Source: Flavitalea plasmicola
GTDB lineage: Bacteria; Bacteroidota; Bacteroidia; Chitinophagales; Chitinophagaceae
Assembly (NCBI RefSeq): GCF_030546645.1
Contig: NZ_JAUOTO010000004.1
Location: 496,001 to 560,000 of the forward strand
Length of the DNA stretch: 64,000 nucleotides
Direction of reading: 5' to 3'
Part shown: in pieces, positions 8,135 to 17,542 of the stretch
How the letters are laid out: each line of letters begins with the position of its first letter
Position numbering within the stretch: the first letter of the stretch is position 1
Notes under the pieces: model-generated
Told to the model about the DNA's origin: nothing
The model's input: only the letters and a program-made list of their open reading frames with translations
Databases searched by the model: none
Translations under genes and position numbers: made by a program

Positions 8135-8602
8135 ATGAGGAAAACGCAAGCCAAAAAATTGCCGCTGGCGCCCGATGCAAAATATAACGACAAGCTGGTG
8201 ACCCGCTTTGTCAATAACCTGATGTGGCAGGGTAAGAAGAATACGGCCTATGTCATATTCTACGATGCCATGGACAGGATAGCCAAGCAAACCAATGAGG
8301 ATGGATATGATATCTGGAAGAGAGCTCTTTCCAATATCACTCCTGCCGTTGAAGTACGCAGCCGTCGTATTGGTGGCGCAACTTTCCAGATCCCCTCGGA
8401 GGTTCGTCCCGACAGGAAGATCTCTTTGAGCATCAAGTGGCTCATCCGTTACAGCCGTGAAAGAAATGGCCGTAGCATGGCTGAAAAGCTGGCCAGTGAG
8501 ATCATCGCGGCGAGCAAGGGTGAGGGCGGTGCTTTCAAGAAGAAAGAAGATACGCACCGTATGGCTGAGGCCAACAAGGCTTTTGCTCACTTCAAGGTTT
8601 AG
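8135..8602 (+). CDS. rpsG: 30S ribosomal protein S7
   Basis: The 155-residue product is of normal length for S7. Characteristic parts are MRKTQAKK at the start, [60 protein letters not shown] residues and [19 protein letters not shown] at the end. S7 nucleates assembly of the 30S head and contacts E-site tRNA. It is followed by a terminator-like hairpin, and fusA has its own promoter-like box, so rpsL-rpsG may end here. Confidence 0.97.
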   Translation: MRKTQAKKLPLAPDAKYNDKLVTRFVNNLMWQGKKNTAYVIFYDAMDRIAKQTNEDGYDIWKRALSNITPAVEVRSRRIGGATFQIPSEVRPDRKISLSIKWLIRYSRERNGRSMAEKLASEIIAASKGEGGAFKKKEDTHRMAEANKAFAHFKV

Positions 8603-8629
8603 TATATAAAATATTCATATATGTGAATT

Positions 8630-8661
8630 AAGCCCTGCCTGACCGGTGGGGCTTGTTTTTT
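8630..8661 (+). terminator. Terminator after rpsG
   Basis: AAGCCC (8630-8635) pairs with GGGCTT (8649-8654), followed by GTTTTTT. The stem is short but perfect and GC-rich. It separates rpsG from fusA. Confidence 0.65.
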
Positions 8662-8803
8662 CATCCCTCTATATCTGAAAAGTGCCTCGGGATGAAGAAA
8701 CATTTAATGTTGGAGACCTTCGCTTTGCCTGGTTACGGGCAGCAGACCTATAGTCCGCTCTGTTTTGTTGCAGGTTGCGGCGGGAAATATGGAAAAATAT
8801 AAG

Positions 8804-8811
8804 TAACTTTG
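8804..8811 (+). promoter_or_regulatory. -7 box upstream of fusA
   Basis: TAACTTTG matches TAnnTTTG, 69 bases before the fusA ATG. The nearest TTG upstream (8775-8777) is about 26 bases away, too far for a standard -33 element. Confidence 0.45.
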
Positions 8812-8880
8812 CGGCCTTGAAAAGTGGGCCCTGAAGACTCCTGCTTTTTACTCGGAAAATCAACTTTTTAATAAAGAAAA

Positions 8881-11028
8881 ATGGCAGACTTAAAATTTCA
8901 AAGAAACTTTGGTATCGCGGCTCACATTGACGCCGGGAAGACTACCACCACTGAGCGTATCTTGCGTTACACGGGTATGATCCACAAAATCGGAGAGGTA
9001 CATGATGGCGCAGCTACCACTGACTGGATGGAGCAGGAAAAGGAGAGGGGTATTACCATCACTTCGGCTGCCGTAAGCTGCCAGTGGAACTTCCCTACCA
9101 TAAAAGGTAAGGTCGATGCCAACACCAAAAAATACTATTTCAACATTATCGATACTCCCGGTCACGTGGATTTCACCGTAGAGGTGGAACGCAGTATGCG
9201 TGTACTGGATGGTCTGATCGCCCTGTTCTCCGCCGTCGACGGTGTGGAGCCTCAGTCCGAGACTGTATGGCGTCAGGCTAATCGCTATAAGGTGCCCCGT
9301 ATCGGCTTCGTCAACAAGATGGACCGCAGCGGCGCTGACTTCCTGATGGTGGTCAACCAGGTGAGAGAGATGCTGGGAGCCAAGGCTGTTCCCCTGCAAT
9401 TGCCCATTGGCGCTGAAGATGACTTCAAAGGCGTGGTGGACCTGATCAAGATGAAAGGCATCATCTGGCATATGGAAACGGAAGGCATGACCTTCGACGA
9501 GATCCCTGTTCCGGAAGACATGATCGAAGAAGCAAACGAGTGGAGAGGCAAGCTGGTGGAGGCTGTTGCCGAATACGACGATACTTTGATGGAGAAATTC
9601 TTCGAAGATCCCAACAGCATCACGGAAGATGAGATGCACGAGGCAATCCGTAAGGCTTGTATCGATCTGAGCATTGTTCCCATGATGTGTGGTTCTTCCT
9701 TCAAGAACAAAGGCGTACAGACAGCCCTGGATGCCGTCTGCCGCTATCTCCCTTCTCCCGTTGATATCGAAGATACCGTAGGTATCGACCCCAACACCGG
9801 AGAGCAGATCACCCGTAAGGCAAATGCGAAAGAGCCTTTTTCGGCACTGGCCTTCAAGATCATGACCGACCCGTTCGTAGGTCGTCTGGCCTTCTTCCGG
9901 TGTTACAGCGGTCACCTCGATGCCGGCTCCTACGTACTGAACGTACGCAGCGGCAAGAAAGAGCGTATCAGCCGTATCATGAAGATGTTTGCCAACAAGC
10001 AGAATCCCATCGACTTCATCGAAGCCGGCGATATCGGGGCTGCCGTAGGTTTTAAGGAAATCAAGACAGGTGATACGCTGTGTGATGAAGATCATCCTAT
10101 CACCCTGGAAAATATGTTCATTCCCGAGCCTGTGATCGCCGTAGCCGTCGAGCCGAAGACGCAGGCGGACGTGGACAAGATGGGCATGGCCATTGCCAAG
10201 CTGGTGGAAGAAGATCCCACCCTGCGTGTCAACACGGATGAAGACACCGGTCAGACCATCCTGCGTGGTATGGGTGAGCTGCACCTGGAGATCATCATCG
10301 ACCGTATGCGTCGCGAGTTTAAAGTAGAGGTCAACCAGGGTGCGCCCCAGGTGGCTTATAAGGAGGCTTTCAATACGACGATCGACCATCGTGAGGTACT
10401 GAAAAAACAAACGGGCGGTCGCGGTAAATTCGCCGACATCCAGTTTTCCATCGGACCTGCTGATGAAGAATGGCTGAAGGAGAACGAAGGCAAGTACTTC
10501 CAGTTCGTCAATGACATCTTCGGCGGATCGATTCCCAAAGAATTCATCCAGCCTATCCAGAAGGGTTTCGAAACTTCCATGACCACGGGTGTACTGGCCG
10601 GATATCCCCTGCAGAACATGAAGGTGCGGATCTTCGACGGTAGCTACCATGACGTGGATTCTGATGGTATGAGCTTCGAGCTTTGCGCCAAGAGCGGCTT
10701 CCGCGAAGCCGGCCGGAAAGCCAAGCCCATTCTCCTGGAGCCGATCATGAAAGTAGAAGTGCTGACGCCTGATCAATACATGGGTGATGTAACGGGTGAC
10801 CTGAACCGTCGCCGTGGTATGCTGGAAGGCATGGACAGCCGTGCCAACCTGCAGGTGATCAAGGCCAAGGTTCCTTTGAGCGAAATGTTCGGCTATGTGA
10901 CGCAGCTGCGTTCCATGAGCTCGGGTCGTGCTACTTCCACCATGGAATTCTCTCACTATGCTCCGGCTCCGAACAACGTAGCTGAGGAAGTGATCGCCAA
11001 GGTGAAGGGCAGGAAAGTAAATGCTTAA
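8881..11028 (+). CDS. fusA: Elongation factor G
   Basis: The 715-residue product carries the GTPase motifs in order: G1 [16 protein letters not shown]2 around [11 protein letters not shown]3 DTPGHVDF and G4 [10 protein letters not shown]. Domains II-V follow, with [14 protein letters not shown] and a C-terminal region containing [23 protein letters not shown] drives translocation of tRNA and mRNA on the ribosome. Length is normal for the Bacteroidota form. A strong terminator follows 20 bases after the stop, cutting fusA off from rpsJ, which often follows it directly in related genomes. Confidence 0.98.
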   Translation: MADLKFQRNFGIAAHIDAGKTTTTERILRYTGMIHKIGEVHDGAATTDWMEQEKERGITITSAAVSCQWNFPTIKGKVDANTKKYYFNIIDTPGHVDFTVEVERSMRVLDGLIALFSAVDGVEPQSETVWRQANRYKVPRIGFVNKMDRSGADFLMVVNQVREMLGAKAVPLQLPIGAEDDFKGVVDLIKMKGIIWHMETEGMTFDEIPVPEDMIEEANEWRGKLVEAVAEYDDTLMEKFFEDPNSITEDEMHEAIRKACIDLSIVPMMCGSSFKNKGVQTALDAVCRYLPSPVDIEDTVGIDPNTGEQITRKANAKEPFSALAFKIMTDPFVGRLAFFRCYSGHLDAGSYVLNVRSGKKERISRIMKMFANKQNPIDFIEAGDIGAAVGFKEIKTGDTLCDEDHPITLENMFIPEPVIAVAVEPKTQADVDKMGMAIAKLVEEDPTLRVNTDEDTGQTILRGMGELHLEIIIDRMRREFKVEVNQGAPQVAYKEAFNTTIDHREVLKKQTGGRGKFADIQFSIGPADEEWLKENEGKYFQFVNDIFGGSIPKEFIQPIQKGFETSMTTGVLAGYPLQNMKVRIFDGSYHDVDSDGMSFELCAKSGFREAGRKAKPILLEPIMKVEVLTPDQYMGDVTGDLNRRRGMLEGMDSRANLQVIKAKVPLSEMFGYVTQLRSMSSGRATSTMEFSHYAPAPNNVAEEVIAKVKGRKVNA

Positions 11029-11048
11029 TTAGCTTCTTAATAGATAGT

Positions 11049-11081
11049 AAACCCCGCCCAAAAGGGCGGGGTTTTATTTTT
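11049..11081 (+). terminator. Strong terminator after fusA
   Basis: An 11-bp perfect stem (AAACCCCGCCC with GGGCGGGGTTT), a four-base loop AAAA, then TATTTTT. This is a classical intrinsic terminator. Confidence 0.92.
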
Positions 11082-11140
11082 GCATTTTAAACCTTTGGTT
11101 CCTTTGAATTTCAAATGGCTATAACATTTAAAATCAGCGT

Positions 11141-11452
11141 ATGAAATCGAATCTATTAAAACTCGCGATCATCGCGATCATGGCGACGGGCGCTTCCTTT
11201 GCAACGTCTACCGCATCGGCCCAGGTATATGTCACGGTCCGGCCGACCTATGCGCCTGTGGTGCGCCCCGTAGCTCCCAGCCCCAGGCATGTCTGGATAG
11301 AGGAAGACTGGGAATACAGGGGGGGACGTTATGTAGCAGTGGGCGGACATTGGGTGGCTCCTCCCCGTCCCGGAGCGGTGTGGATCCCCGGTCGTTGGGT
11401 ACAGAGCCGCAGGGGCTGGCGTTGGATGCCCGGTCATTGGAGAAGGCGTTAA
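11141..11452 (+). CDS. Small secreted YXWGXW-type repeat protein
   Basis: The 103-residue product has a signal peptide (MKSNLLKLAIIAIMATGASFATSTASAQ). The mature part is Pro/Arg/Trp-rich with three repeats of the pattern W-x-x-G-[HR]-W (GGHWVAPP, PGRWVQSR, PGHWRRR). This matches the YXWGXW-repeat or BcpO-type family seen in many Gram-negative bacteria, of unknown function, probably periplasmic or bound to the outer membrane. It lies between the fusA terminator and a second strong terminator, so it is a single-gene unit inserted into the ribosomal cluster. The basic, aromatic tail may bind an anionic surface; this is speculation. Confidence 0.7.
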   Translation: MKSNLLKLAIIAIMATGASFATSTASAQVYVTVRPTYAPVVRPVAPSPRHVWIEEDWEYRGGRYVAVGGHWVAPPRPGAVWIPGRWVQSRRGWRWMPGHWRRR

Positions 11453-11490
11453 CCGCATGCAGGTTAAAATAATGCATAAGGCTGGCATTG

Positions 11491-11541
11491 ATTGCGACAA
11501 TTGGACTATTTTATCATCGGTCCGATTGTCGCAATTTTTTT
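11491..11541 (+). terminator. Terminator after the YXWGXW gene
   Basis: A 16-bp stem (ATTGCGACAATTGGAC at 11491-11506 with GTCCGATTGTCGCAAT at 11520-11535, one G-T wobble), a 13-base loop and a run of six T. It separates the YXWGXW gene from the peptidase gene, whose start must lie downstream of it. Confidence 0.9.
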
Positions 11542-11572
11542 ATGTAATTTCCGCGCTCAAAAAATACAGCAT

Positions 11573-13777
11573 ATGTCTTTTTCCGTCAGGATGTTTTTGG
11601 TTATCGGGTTATTGTTGGCAGGGGTGGGGGTTGGAGCGCAGCCGGGTTCACGCCAATTGAAATGGGCTAAAGAGGGGAATTCTTTCTACACTGAAAAGGG
11701 GGGTGATATTGTACGTATCGAGCTGCCTGCCAATAAGGAGACAGTGGTCGTGACCAGGACCGAACTGACGCCGCCTTCCGAAGGGAGGCCTGTCCAGGTG
11801 CGGAACTTCAGCTTTTCCGCAGACGGGGGGAAGATATTGATCTACACCAATACAAAAAGGGTCTGGCGCTATAATACCCGGGGGGATTACTGGGTTTATG
11901 ACCTTGGGGCAAAGACTTTCAGGCAGGTGGGAAAGGACCGGCCGGCTTCATCGCTCATGTTTGCCAAATTCTCGCCCGATGGTACGAAGGTGGCTTATAC
12001 CAGCGAGCATAACGTGTACGTGGAAGACCTTGCTTCGGGCGAGGCTAAATGTCTTACGGCTACGAATGGCACGCGAAAGCTTATCAATGGCACTTTTGAC
12101 TGGGTATACGAGGAGGAGCTGGATTGCCGGGATGGTTTTCGCTGGAGCCCCGACAGCCGTCATATCGCCTACTGGCAGATCGACGCCAACAAGATCAGGG
12201 ATTACCTGATGCTGAATACGACGGATTCCATTTATCCTTTTGCAATTCCCGTGGAATATCCCAAGGTAGGCGAGTCGCCTTCCCCCTATAAGATAGGGGT
12301 GGTGGATATCGCCGGCGGCGACACCAAATGGATGAATATACCCGGTGACCCGCAAAATACTTATCTGCCGAGGATGGAATGGGCGGCCAACAGCAGCCAG
12401 CTGATCCTGCAGCAGCTGAACCGCAAGCAGAACGAAGGCAAGATCTTCCTTGGCAATATCGCTACGGGCGAGACTTCCCTGCTATATGAGGAACATGACA
12501 GTGCCTGGATCGACTGCAAGGGCGCCTGGTCGGATGGGATCGTGGCGGGCTGGGATTGGTTGAATGGAGGCAAGGAGTTCATCTGGGTGTCCGAGAAGGA
12601 CGGTTGGCGTCATATCTACCGGCTGAGCCGGGATGGGAAGAAAGAGACGCTGGTGACGAAGGGGAACTATGACATCATCAATATCGAGCAGATAGATGAG
12701 AAGGGCAATTATGTTTATTTCATGGCTTCCCCGGAAAATGCCACGCAGCAATATCTCTATCGCACCAGACTGGATGGAAAGGGTAAGCTGGAAAGGGTGA
12801 CGCCGGCGGACCAGCCTGGCACCCATGAGTATGATATTGCTCCCGGAGCGCAGTATGCGCTGCATAGCTTCGGGAATGCGAATACGGAAGATGCGCAGGA
12901 GTGGGTCAGCCTTCCTTCGCATCGATCCATTGCCGCAGCGGGGCAGGGGGTGGATATCGCTGCCATGGTGAAGGCGTCGGAAAGCAAGAAAAGGGTAGAG
13001 TTCTTCCATGTCAAGACGGTGGATGGGGTGGACATGGACGGGTGGATGGTGAAACCCGACCATTTCGACAGCACGAAGAAGTATCCCGTGCTGTTCTATG
13101 TGTATGGGGAGCCTGCCGCGCAGACCGTGAAGGATGAGAGCGGCGCCGGCCTGAACTTCCTGTATGCTGGTAGCCTGGCTGCCGACGGGTATATCTACAT
13201 GAGCGTGGAGAACCGGGGTACGCCGGCTCCCAAGGGGCGGACCTGGCGGAAGGCCATCTACCGGAACATTGGCCGGCTGAATATCCGTGACCAGGCGATG
13301 GCTGCCAGGGAGATCCTGAAATGGCGTTTTGTGGACACCAGCCGTGTAGCCGTATGGGGCTGGAGCGGGGGCGGGTCCAGCACGCTGAACCTCCTTTTCC
13401 AGTATCCGGATATTTACAAGACAGGGATCGCCATTGCGGCGGTGGATAACCAGCTGTGCTATGACAATATCTACCAGGAGCGCTATATGGGCATACCGCA
13501 GGAGAACCGGGAGGATTTTGTGAACGGGTCGCCTATCAACTATGCTAAAGAATTGAAAGGCAATCTTTTATACATTCATGGGACGGGGGACGACAATGTG
13601 CATTACCAGAATGCGGAGATGTTGCTGAATACGCTGATCAAGTATAATAAAGTATTCCAGTTCATGCCCTATCCCAACAGGAGCCATGGGATCTTTGAAG
13701 GGGAAGGAACCCGGAAGCATCTTTCCACATTGTATACCAGCTATTTAAGAGAGCATTGTCCGGGAGGAGGCAGGTAG
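11573..13777 (+). CDS. Dipeptidyl peptidase IV family serine peptidase (S9B)
   Basis: The product has 734 residues from the ATG at 11573, giving a signal peptide (MFLVIGLLLAGVGVGAQ) just before mature QPGSRQLKWAK. An N-terminal beta-propeller contains the double-Glu motif (WVYEEELDCRDGFRWSPD) that grips the peptide amino terminus. The C-terminal alpha/beta-hydrolase domain holds Ser598 in GWSGGG, Asp673 in GTGDDNVH and His705 in NRSHGIF. It removes N-terminal X-Pro or X-Ala dipeptides in the periplasm. The gene starts just after a strong terminator and stands between fusA and rpsJ, an unusual place for a peptidase. Its TAG stop overlaps a heptamer repeat. Confidence 0.9.
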   Translation: MSFSVRMFLVIGLLLAGVGVGAQPGSRQLKWAKEGNSFYTEKGGDIVRIELPANKETVVVTRTELTPPSEGRPVQVRNFSFSADGGKILIYTNTKRVWRYNTRGDYWVYDLGAKTFRQVGKDRPASSLMFAKFSPDGTKVAYTSEHNVYVEDLASGEAKCLTATNGTRKLINGTFDWVYEEELDCRDGFRWSPDSRHIAYWQIDANKIRDYLMLNTTDSIYPFAIPVEYPKVGESPSPYKIGVVDIAGGDTKWMNIPGDPQNTYLPRMEWAANSSQLILQQLNRKQNEGKIFLGNIATGETSLLYEEHDSAWIDCKGAWSDGIVAGWDWLNGGKEFIWVSEKDGWRHIYRLSRDGKKETLVTKGNYDIINIEQIDEKGNYVYFMASPENATQQYLYRTRLDGKGKLERVTPADQPGTHEYDIAPGAQYALHSFGNANTEDAQEWVSLPSHRSIAAAGQGVDIAAMVKASESKKRVEFFHVKTVDGVDMDGWMVKPDHFDSTKKYPVLFYVYGEPAAQTVKDESGAGLNFLYAGSLAADGYIYMSVENRGTPAPKGRTWRKAIYRNIGRLNIRDQAMAAREILKWRFVDTSRVAVWGWSGGGSSTLNLLFQYPDIYKTGIAIAAVDNQLCYDNIYQERYMGIPQENREDFVNGSPINYAKELKGNLLYIHGTGDDNVHYQNAEMLLNTLIKYNKVFQFMPYPNRSHGIFEGEGTRKHLSTLYTSYLREHCPGGGR

Positions 13778-13803
13778 CTGCGAGCTGCAAGCTGCAAGCT
13801 GCA
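13776..13803. repeat. Four tandem heptamers after the peptidase gene
   Basis: AGCTGCG followed by AGCTGCA three times. The first unit starts with the AG of the TAG stop. The spacer that follows (13818-13862) also has a looser GTTGAAAGTTGAGAAAGTTG-type repeat just before the rpsJ promoter. Confidence 0.8.
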
Positions 13804-13873
13804 AGAGGGTTTTGTTAGGTGTTGGAAGTTGGGGGCGTTGAAAGTTGAGAAAGTTGAAAAAAAGTTTCAATTA

Positions 13874-13906
13874 TTTGGGCAATAAACAAAGTAATGCATA
13901 CCTTTG
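13874..13906 (+). promoter_or_regulatory. Promoter of the S10 operon
   Basis: TTTG (-33) at 13874-13877 and TACCTTTG (-7) at 13899-13906 with a 21-base spacer. This is nearly identical to the rpsL promoter. The rpsJ ATG follows 30 bases later. Confidence 0.7.
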
Positions 13907-13936
13907 CATCCCATTCGAAAAAATGGGATTTGGCTT

Positions 13937-14242
13937 ATGTCTCAACGAATCAGAATCAAATTACAGTCTTACGATCACAATCTGGTGGATAAATCCGCTG
14001 AGAAGATCGTTAAAACCGTCCGTAGTACGGGCGCAGTGGTAACAGGTCCAATTCCTTTACCTACCCGTAAGAAGATCTTTACCGTGCTGCGTTCGCCCCA
14101 CGTAAACAAGAAGGCTCGTGAGCAGTTCCAACTGCACACGCACAAGCGTTTGCTGGACATCTATACGTCCTCTTCCAGGACAGTGGATGCCTTGTCGAAG
14201 CTGGATCTGCCTTCCGGCGTGGATGTTGAGATCAAGGCATGA
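13937..14242 (+). CDS. rpsJ: 30S ribosomal protein S10
   Basis: The product has 101 residues from ATG 13937 ([25 protein letters not shown]). Conserved segments include [37 protein letters not shown] and the C-terminal [13 protein letters not shown]10 is part of the 30S head and also of the NusB-NusG antitermination complex. Upstream in-frame codons were rejected because S10 is about 101 residues in related bacteria. It opens the S10 operon but is followed by a very unusual 479-base spacer before rplC. Confidence 0.97.
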   Translation: MSQRIRIKLQSYDHNLVDKSAEKIVKTVRSTGAVVTGPIPLPTRKKIFTVLRSPHVNKKAREQFQLHTHKRLLDIYTSSSRTVDALSKLDLPSGVDVEIKA

Positions 14243-14721
14243 CGTGTTGGTCTGATCCGTTGGGATCGGACGACAAAACAGAATTTTAAGCTCTTTATAT
14301 ATCCATCTGCAAACTTCCGGTACTACCGGGATAAAGCAGCGCTGGATTGTGGCCATCCCGGCATTTAATATGGGCCTTCGGCCAATGGACCTTTGGTCCA
14401 TTATGGGATGATCATTAAACTCAGTAAACGCTCTGATAGCTGCGCAAGCAGTGTCAGGGTACATATGAACAAGCCATTCAGGGTTTGTTTACTGCCGGTA
14501 CTTCTGTCTCACTCCGGACCTGCAACCACCATGATGGTAAAGCGCAGGCGAAGTGAGACGCAAAGAAAAGGTCGGCTGCAAACGAGGGGATTGAAGTTAT
14601 AAGACCGATGCTGTAATGCCAGGGTGTGTCCATTGACCGAAAGGTTGGGCAGATCCGGCCTAAGGCCAAACAGTATGTCTTAAGCTGTCCTCATACCCGA
14701 TGGCATAAATTTTTTAAAGAA
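14243..14721 (+). ncRNA. Candidate structured RNA or leader between rpsJ and rplC
   Basis: No convincing gene lies in these 479 bases, but the strand folds into many local helices. Examples: 14250-14258 with 14263-14271 (nine pairs); 14317-14321 with 14325-14329; an outer CATCCC/GGGATG (14354-14359, 14405-14410) around two hairpins, GGCC-TTC-GGCC and AATGGACC-TTT-GGTCCATT; CAGTAAAC/GTTTACTG (14422-14429, 14487-14494) enclosing CTGC-GCAA-GCAG; GTCTCACT/AGTGAGAC (14506-14513, 14552-14559) enclosing CCTGC/GCAGG; TGCC/GGCA around GACC-GAAA-GGTT (14635-14646); and GGCC-TAA-GGCC. It could be an autoregulatory ribosomal-protein leader, a processed RNA or a non-coding mobile element. I do not recognise a known RNA family. 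Confidence 0.5.
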
Positions 14722-15339
14722 ATGAAAGGCATTATTGGAAAAAAAATCGGGATGACCAGCATCTTCAGTCCTGACGGCAAGCAAACAGCTTGTACGATCA
14801 TTGAAGCGGGTCCCTGTGTGGTGACGCAGGTCAAGACCCAAGAGTCTGATGGTTACACTTCCCTTCAATTAGCATTCGGCGAAAAGAAAGAAAAGCACAC
14901 TACAGCAGCAGAAAAAAATCACTTCGCCAAGTCCAACACTTCCCCGAAACAGTTTGTAAAAGAATTCCGCAATTATTCCATAGAAAAGAACCTTGGTGAT
15001 TCTATCACCGTGGACATCTTTACCGAAGGCGAGAAAGTAGAAGTAGTAGGTACTTCGAAAGGTAAAGGTTTTCAGGGTGTCGTTAAGCGTCATGGATTCC
15101 ATGGTGTGGGCGAGCAGTCTCACGGTCAGCATGACCGTCAGCGCGCTCCGGGTTCGTTGGGTAACTCTTCTGACGCCAGCCGCGTTATGAAGGGTGTCCG
15201 CATGGCCGGCCGTATGGGCGGAGACCGTGTAAAGGTGAAGAGCCTGAAAGTTGTGAAGATCTTTGCTGAAAAGAATTATATCCTGGTAAGCGGGTCGGTA
15301 CCCGGCCATATTGGTTCTATCGTATTTATTCAGAAGTAA
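14722..15339 (+). CDS. rplC: 50S ribosomal protein L3
   Basis: The product has 205 residues from ATG 14722 ([15 protein letters not shown]). The longer frame back to 14626 runs through the structured spacer and was rejected. Key segments: [61 protein letters not shown] with the conserved loop near the peptidyl-transferase centre, and a C-terminal strand [17 protein letters not shown]3 is an early assembly protein of the 50S subunit. It is second in the S10 operon, after an abnormally long gap. Confidence 0.97.
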   Translation: MKGIIGKKIGMTSIFSPDGKQTACTIIEAGPCVVTQVKTQESDGYTSLQLAFGEKKEKHTTAAEKNHFAKSNTSPKQFVKEFRNYSIEKNLGDSITVDIFTEGEKVEVVGTSKGKGFQGVVKRHGFHGVGEQSHGQHDRQRAPGSLGNSSDASRVMKGVRMAGRMGGDRVKVKSLKVVKIFAEKNYILVSGSVPGHIGSIVFIQK

Positions 15340-15356
15340 CTTTTAATCGAACTACC

Positions 15357-15995
15357 ATGCAAGCAGATGTTTTAAATATACAAGGAAAGAAGACCGGCAG
15401 AACGGTGGAGTTACCGGAAGAGATCTTTGGGATCGAGCCGAATGACCACGTGATCTACCTGGCTGTGAAGCAATACCTGGCCGCTCAGCGTCAGGGTACC
15501 CATAAAGTAAAGACCCGTCTTGAGGTGCAGGGTTCCAGCAAGAAGCTGCATCGTCAGAAAGGCACGGGCGGCAGCCGTAAGGGTAATCTCCGTAACCCTT
15601 TGTACAAGGGTGGTGGTACCATCTTCGGCCCCAAGCCCCGCGATTATGATTTCAAGCTGAATCGTAAGGTGAAGGATCTGGCCAAGATGTCGGCGCTGGC
15701 TCATAAGGCAAAGGGTAATGCCATCGTAGTAGTGGAAGACATCAAGCTGGACACTCCTAAGACGAAGCAATTCACCGAAGCGTTGAAGAGCCTGAATGTT
15801 GCCGGTAAGAAAGTGTTGTTCGTACTGCCTGATGAAGGCGAGAATCTTTTCCTCAGCCTGCGCAATGTGCCTACTGTAGAAGGCGTGCTGCTGGCGGATG
15901 TGAACACGTACGACATTGTCAATGCGGAAGTGCTGGTGCTGTCCGAGACAGCTGCCAAGGTATTTGCAGATGACACGGCTGAAGAAGTAAAATAA
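15357..15995 (+). CDS. rplD: 50S ribosomal protein L4
   Basis: The 212-residue product has the L4 loop that reaches into the exit tunnel (KVKTRLEVQGSSKKLHRQKGTGGSRKGNLRNPLYKGGGTIFGP), followed by an alpha/beta domain with KLNRKVKDLAKMSALAHKA and VEGVLLADVNTYDIVNAEVLVLSE. In gamma-proteobacteria L4 also represses its own operon. Whether it binds the structured rpsJ-rplC spacer here is an open question. It lies 17 bases after rplC and 23 before rplW. Confidence 0.97.
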   Translation: MQADVLNIQGKKTGRTVELPEEIFGIEPNDHVIYLAVKQYLAAQRQGTHKVKTRLEVQGSSKKLHRQKGTGGSRKGNLRNPLYKGGGTIFGPKPRDYDFKLNRKVKDLAKMSALAHKAKGNAIVVVEDIKLDTPKTKQFTEALKSLNVAGKKVLFVLPDEGENLFLSLRNVPTVEGVLLADVNTYDIVNAEVLVLSETAAKVFADDTAEEVK

Positions 15996-16018
15996 TTGAT
16001 CATTCGAAAATTTGAGAT

Positions 16019-16318
16019 ATGAAACTCTCTGAAGTTTTAGTAAAACCGATACTGACAGAAAAGGCGAACTCCCAGCAGGATAAGCTGAGAAGGTATGCTT
16101 TCCGTGTCAATCGCAAGGCCAACAAGCTCGAGATCAAGAAGGCCGTGGAAGATTTCTACGGAGTGACTGTGATCGATGTCAATACTTCCGTAGTACCGGG
16201 AAAGAACAAGACCCGCTTTACAAAGGCCGGTTATGTTCAGGGTCGCAAGCCTGCTTATAAAAAAGCGCTGGTGACCGTATCCGAAGGCGAGACCATCGAC
16301 CTGTACGCTAGTATCTAA
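16019..16318 (+). CDS. rplW: 50S ribosomal protein L23
   Basis: The 99-residue product begins MKLSEVLVKPILTEKANSQ, the typical L23 opening. YAFRVNRKANKLEIKKAVEDFYGVTVIDVNTSVVPGKNK follows, with the usual beta-hairpin to the exit site. L23 lies at the tunnel exit and docks trigger factor and SRP. It is in operon with rplD and rplB. Length and position are normal. Confidence 0.96.
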   Translation: MKLSEVLVKPILTEKANSQQDKLRRYAFRVNRKANKLEIKKAVEDFYGVTVIDVNTSVVPGKNKTRFTKAGYVQGRKPAYKKALVTVSEGETIDLYASI

Positions 16319-16374
16319 ACTGATTAAATAACTATAGTTCGCGAAGCTGATAAGTTCGCAATAAAAGAAAAGAA

Positions 16375-17214
16375 ATGGCACTGAAAAAATACAAACCGAT
16401 GACCGCCGGCACCCGCTGGAGAATCGGGAATGCTTATGCCGAGATAACTTCTGACACGCCGGAAAAGTCATTGCTGGAAAAGGTAAAGTCTACTGCAGGA
16501 AGGAACGTTCAGGGCAGGAGAGCGATGCGGTATATGGGCGGCGGTCACAAAAAGATGTATCGTATCATCGATTTCAAGAGAAGCAAGAAGGAAGTCCCCG
16601 GTACAGTCGCCTCTATCGAATATGATCCGTACCGTACGGCCTTTATCGCCCTGCTGCATTATACAGATGGTGAGAAACGATATATCCTGGCTCCTCAGGG
16701 CCTGCAGGTCGGAGCGACCGTATTGTCTGGTGACACCGTGGCTCCCGAAGTAGGAAATGCGCTTCAGATGAAGAACATGCCTTTGGGTACGAATGTACAC
16801 AACATTGAAATGCAGCCTGGTCAGGGTGGCAAGCTGGTGCGCAGCGCCGGTACTTCCGCTCAGCTGACCAATAAGGAAGAGAAATATGCCGTGCTGAAGA
16901 TGCCCAGCGGCGAATTGAGAAAGGTGTTGATCAATTGTTATGCTACCGTAGGGGTCGTATCCAACAGCGACCATTCCCTGCAGAGCATGGGTAAAGCCGG
17001 CCGGAACAGGTGGAGAGGCATCAAGCCGAGGAACCGTGGTGTGGCGATGAACCCTGTAGATCACCCGATGGGTGGTGGTGAAGGTAAGGCCTCCGGTGGT
17101 CAGCCTCGCAGCAGGAACGGACAATACTCCCGCGGTCTGAAGACCCGTCAGAAGGGTAAGGGCAGCGACAAGCTGATCATCCAGCGCAAAAACGGTAAAA
17201 AATTAGCGAAATAA
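16375..17214 (+). CDS. rplB: 50S ribosomal protein L2
   Basis: The 279-residue product starts [17 protein letters not shown]. It contains [17 protein letters not shown], the OB/SH3 core ([19 protein letters not shown]), and the conserved C-terminal [26 protein letters not shown] loop whose His is close to the peptidyl-transferase centre. L2 joins the subunits and supports peptide-bond formation. Its place between rplW and rpsS is standard. Confidence 0.97.
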   Translation: MALKKYKPMTAGTRWRIGNAYAEITSDTPEKSLLEKVKSTAGRNVQGRRAMRYMGGGHKKMYRIIDFKRSKKEVPGTVASIEYDPYRTAFIALLHYTDGEKRYILAPQGLQVGATVLSGDTVAPEVGNALQMKNMPLGTNVHNIEMQPGQGGKLVRSAGTSAQLTNKEEKYAVLKMPSGELRKVLINCYATVGVVSNSDHSLQSMGKAGRNRWRGIKPRNRGVAMNPVDHPMGGGEGKASGGQPRSRNGQYSRGLKTRQKGKGSDKLIIQRKNGKKLAK

Positions 17215-17228
17215 TTTAAATAGTAATT

Positions 17229-17501
17229 ATGGCTCGTTCAATTAAAAAAGGTCCTTACGTAGACGCGAATCTTGAAGACAAGATCCTGGCCATCAATGAT
17301 GGCACGGCTAAGAAAGGGGTTATCAAGACCTGGAGCCGTCGTAGCACGATCACTCCGGACTTCGTAGGCCACACACTGGCTGTACACAACGGTAATAAAT
17401 TCATTCCCGTGTATGTAACGGAGTTCATGGTAGGTCACAAGCTGGGAGAGTTTGCCCCTACCCGTAACTTCAAAGGACACTCATCTAAAAAGATCGCCTA
17501 A
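17229..17501 (+). CDS. rpsS: 30S ribosomal protein S19
   Basis: The 90-residue product has the standard start [19 protein letters not shown] and the body [52 protein letters not shown]19 binds S13 in the 30S head and contacts A-site tRNA. It lies 14 bases after rplB and 41 before rplV. Confidence 0.97.
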   Translation: MARSIKKGPYVDANLEDKILAINDGTAKKGVIKTWSRRSTITPDFVGHTLAVHNGNKFIPVYVTEFMVGHKLGEFAPTRNFKGHSSKKIA

Positions 17502-17542
17502 AATAGTTTGCGGGTACTAACCGCAGACCATAAATAGAAAAT

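Noticed and set aside
8890-10956. A 688-codon open frame on the minus strand
   Set aside because: It is antisense to fusA and arises from the codon bias of that gene. The translation has no recognisable domain.
12482-13074. Minus-strand frames inside the peptidase gene
   Set aside because: Antisense shadows; the peptidase has an intact catalytic triad on the plus strand.
14393-14602. A 69-codon frame in the rpsJ-rplC spacer
   Set aside because: The frame crosses several perfect hairpins and the translation is low in sense; structured RNA is a better explanation.
14243-14721. The spacer as a group I or group II intron, RNase P RNA or tmRNA
   Set aside because: It does not interrupt a gene. 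The domain V pattern, the RNase P conserved GAGGAAAGTCC region and a tRNA-like tmRNA end were all looked for and not found.
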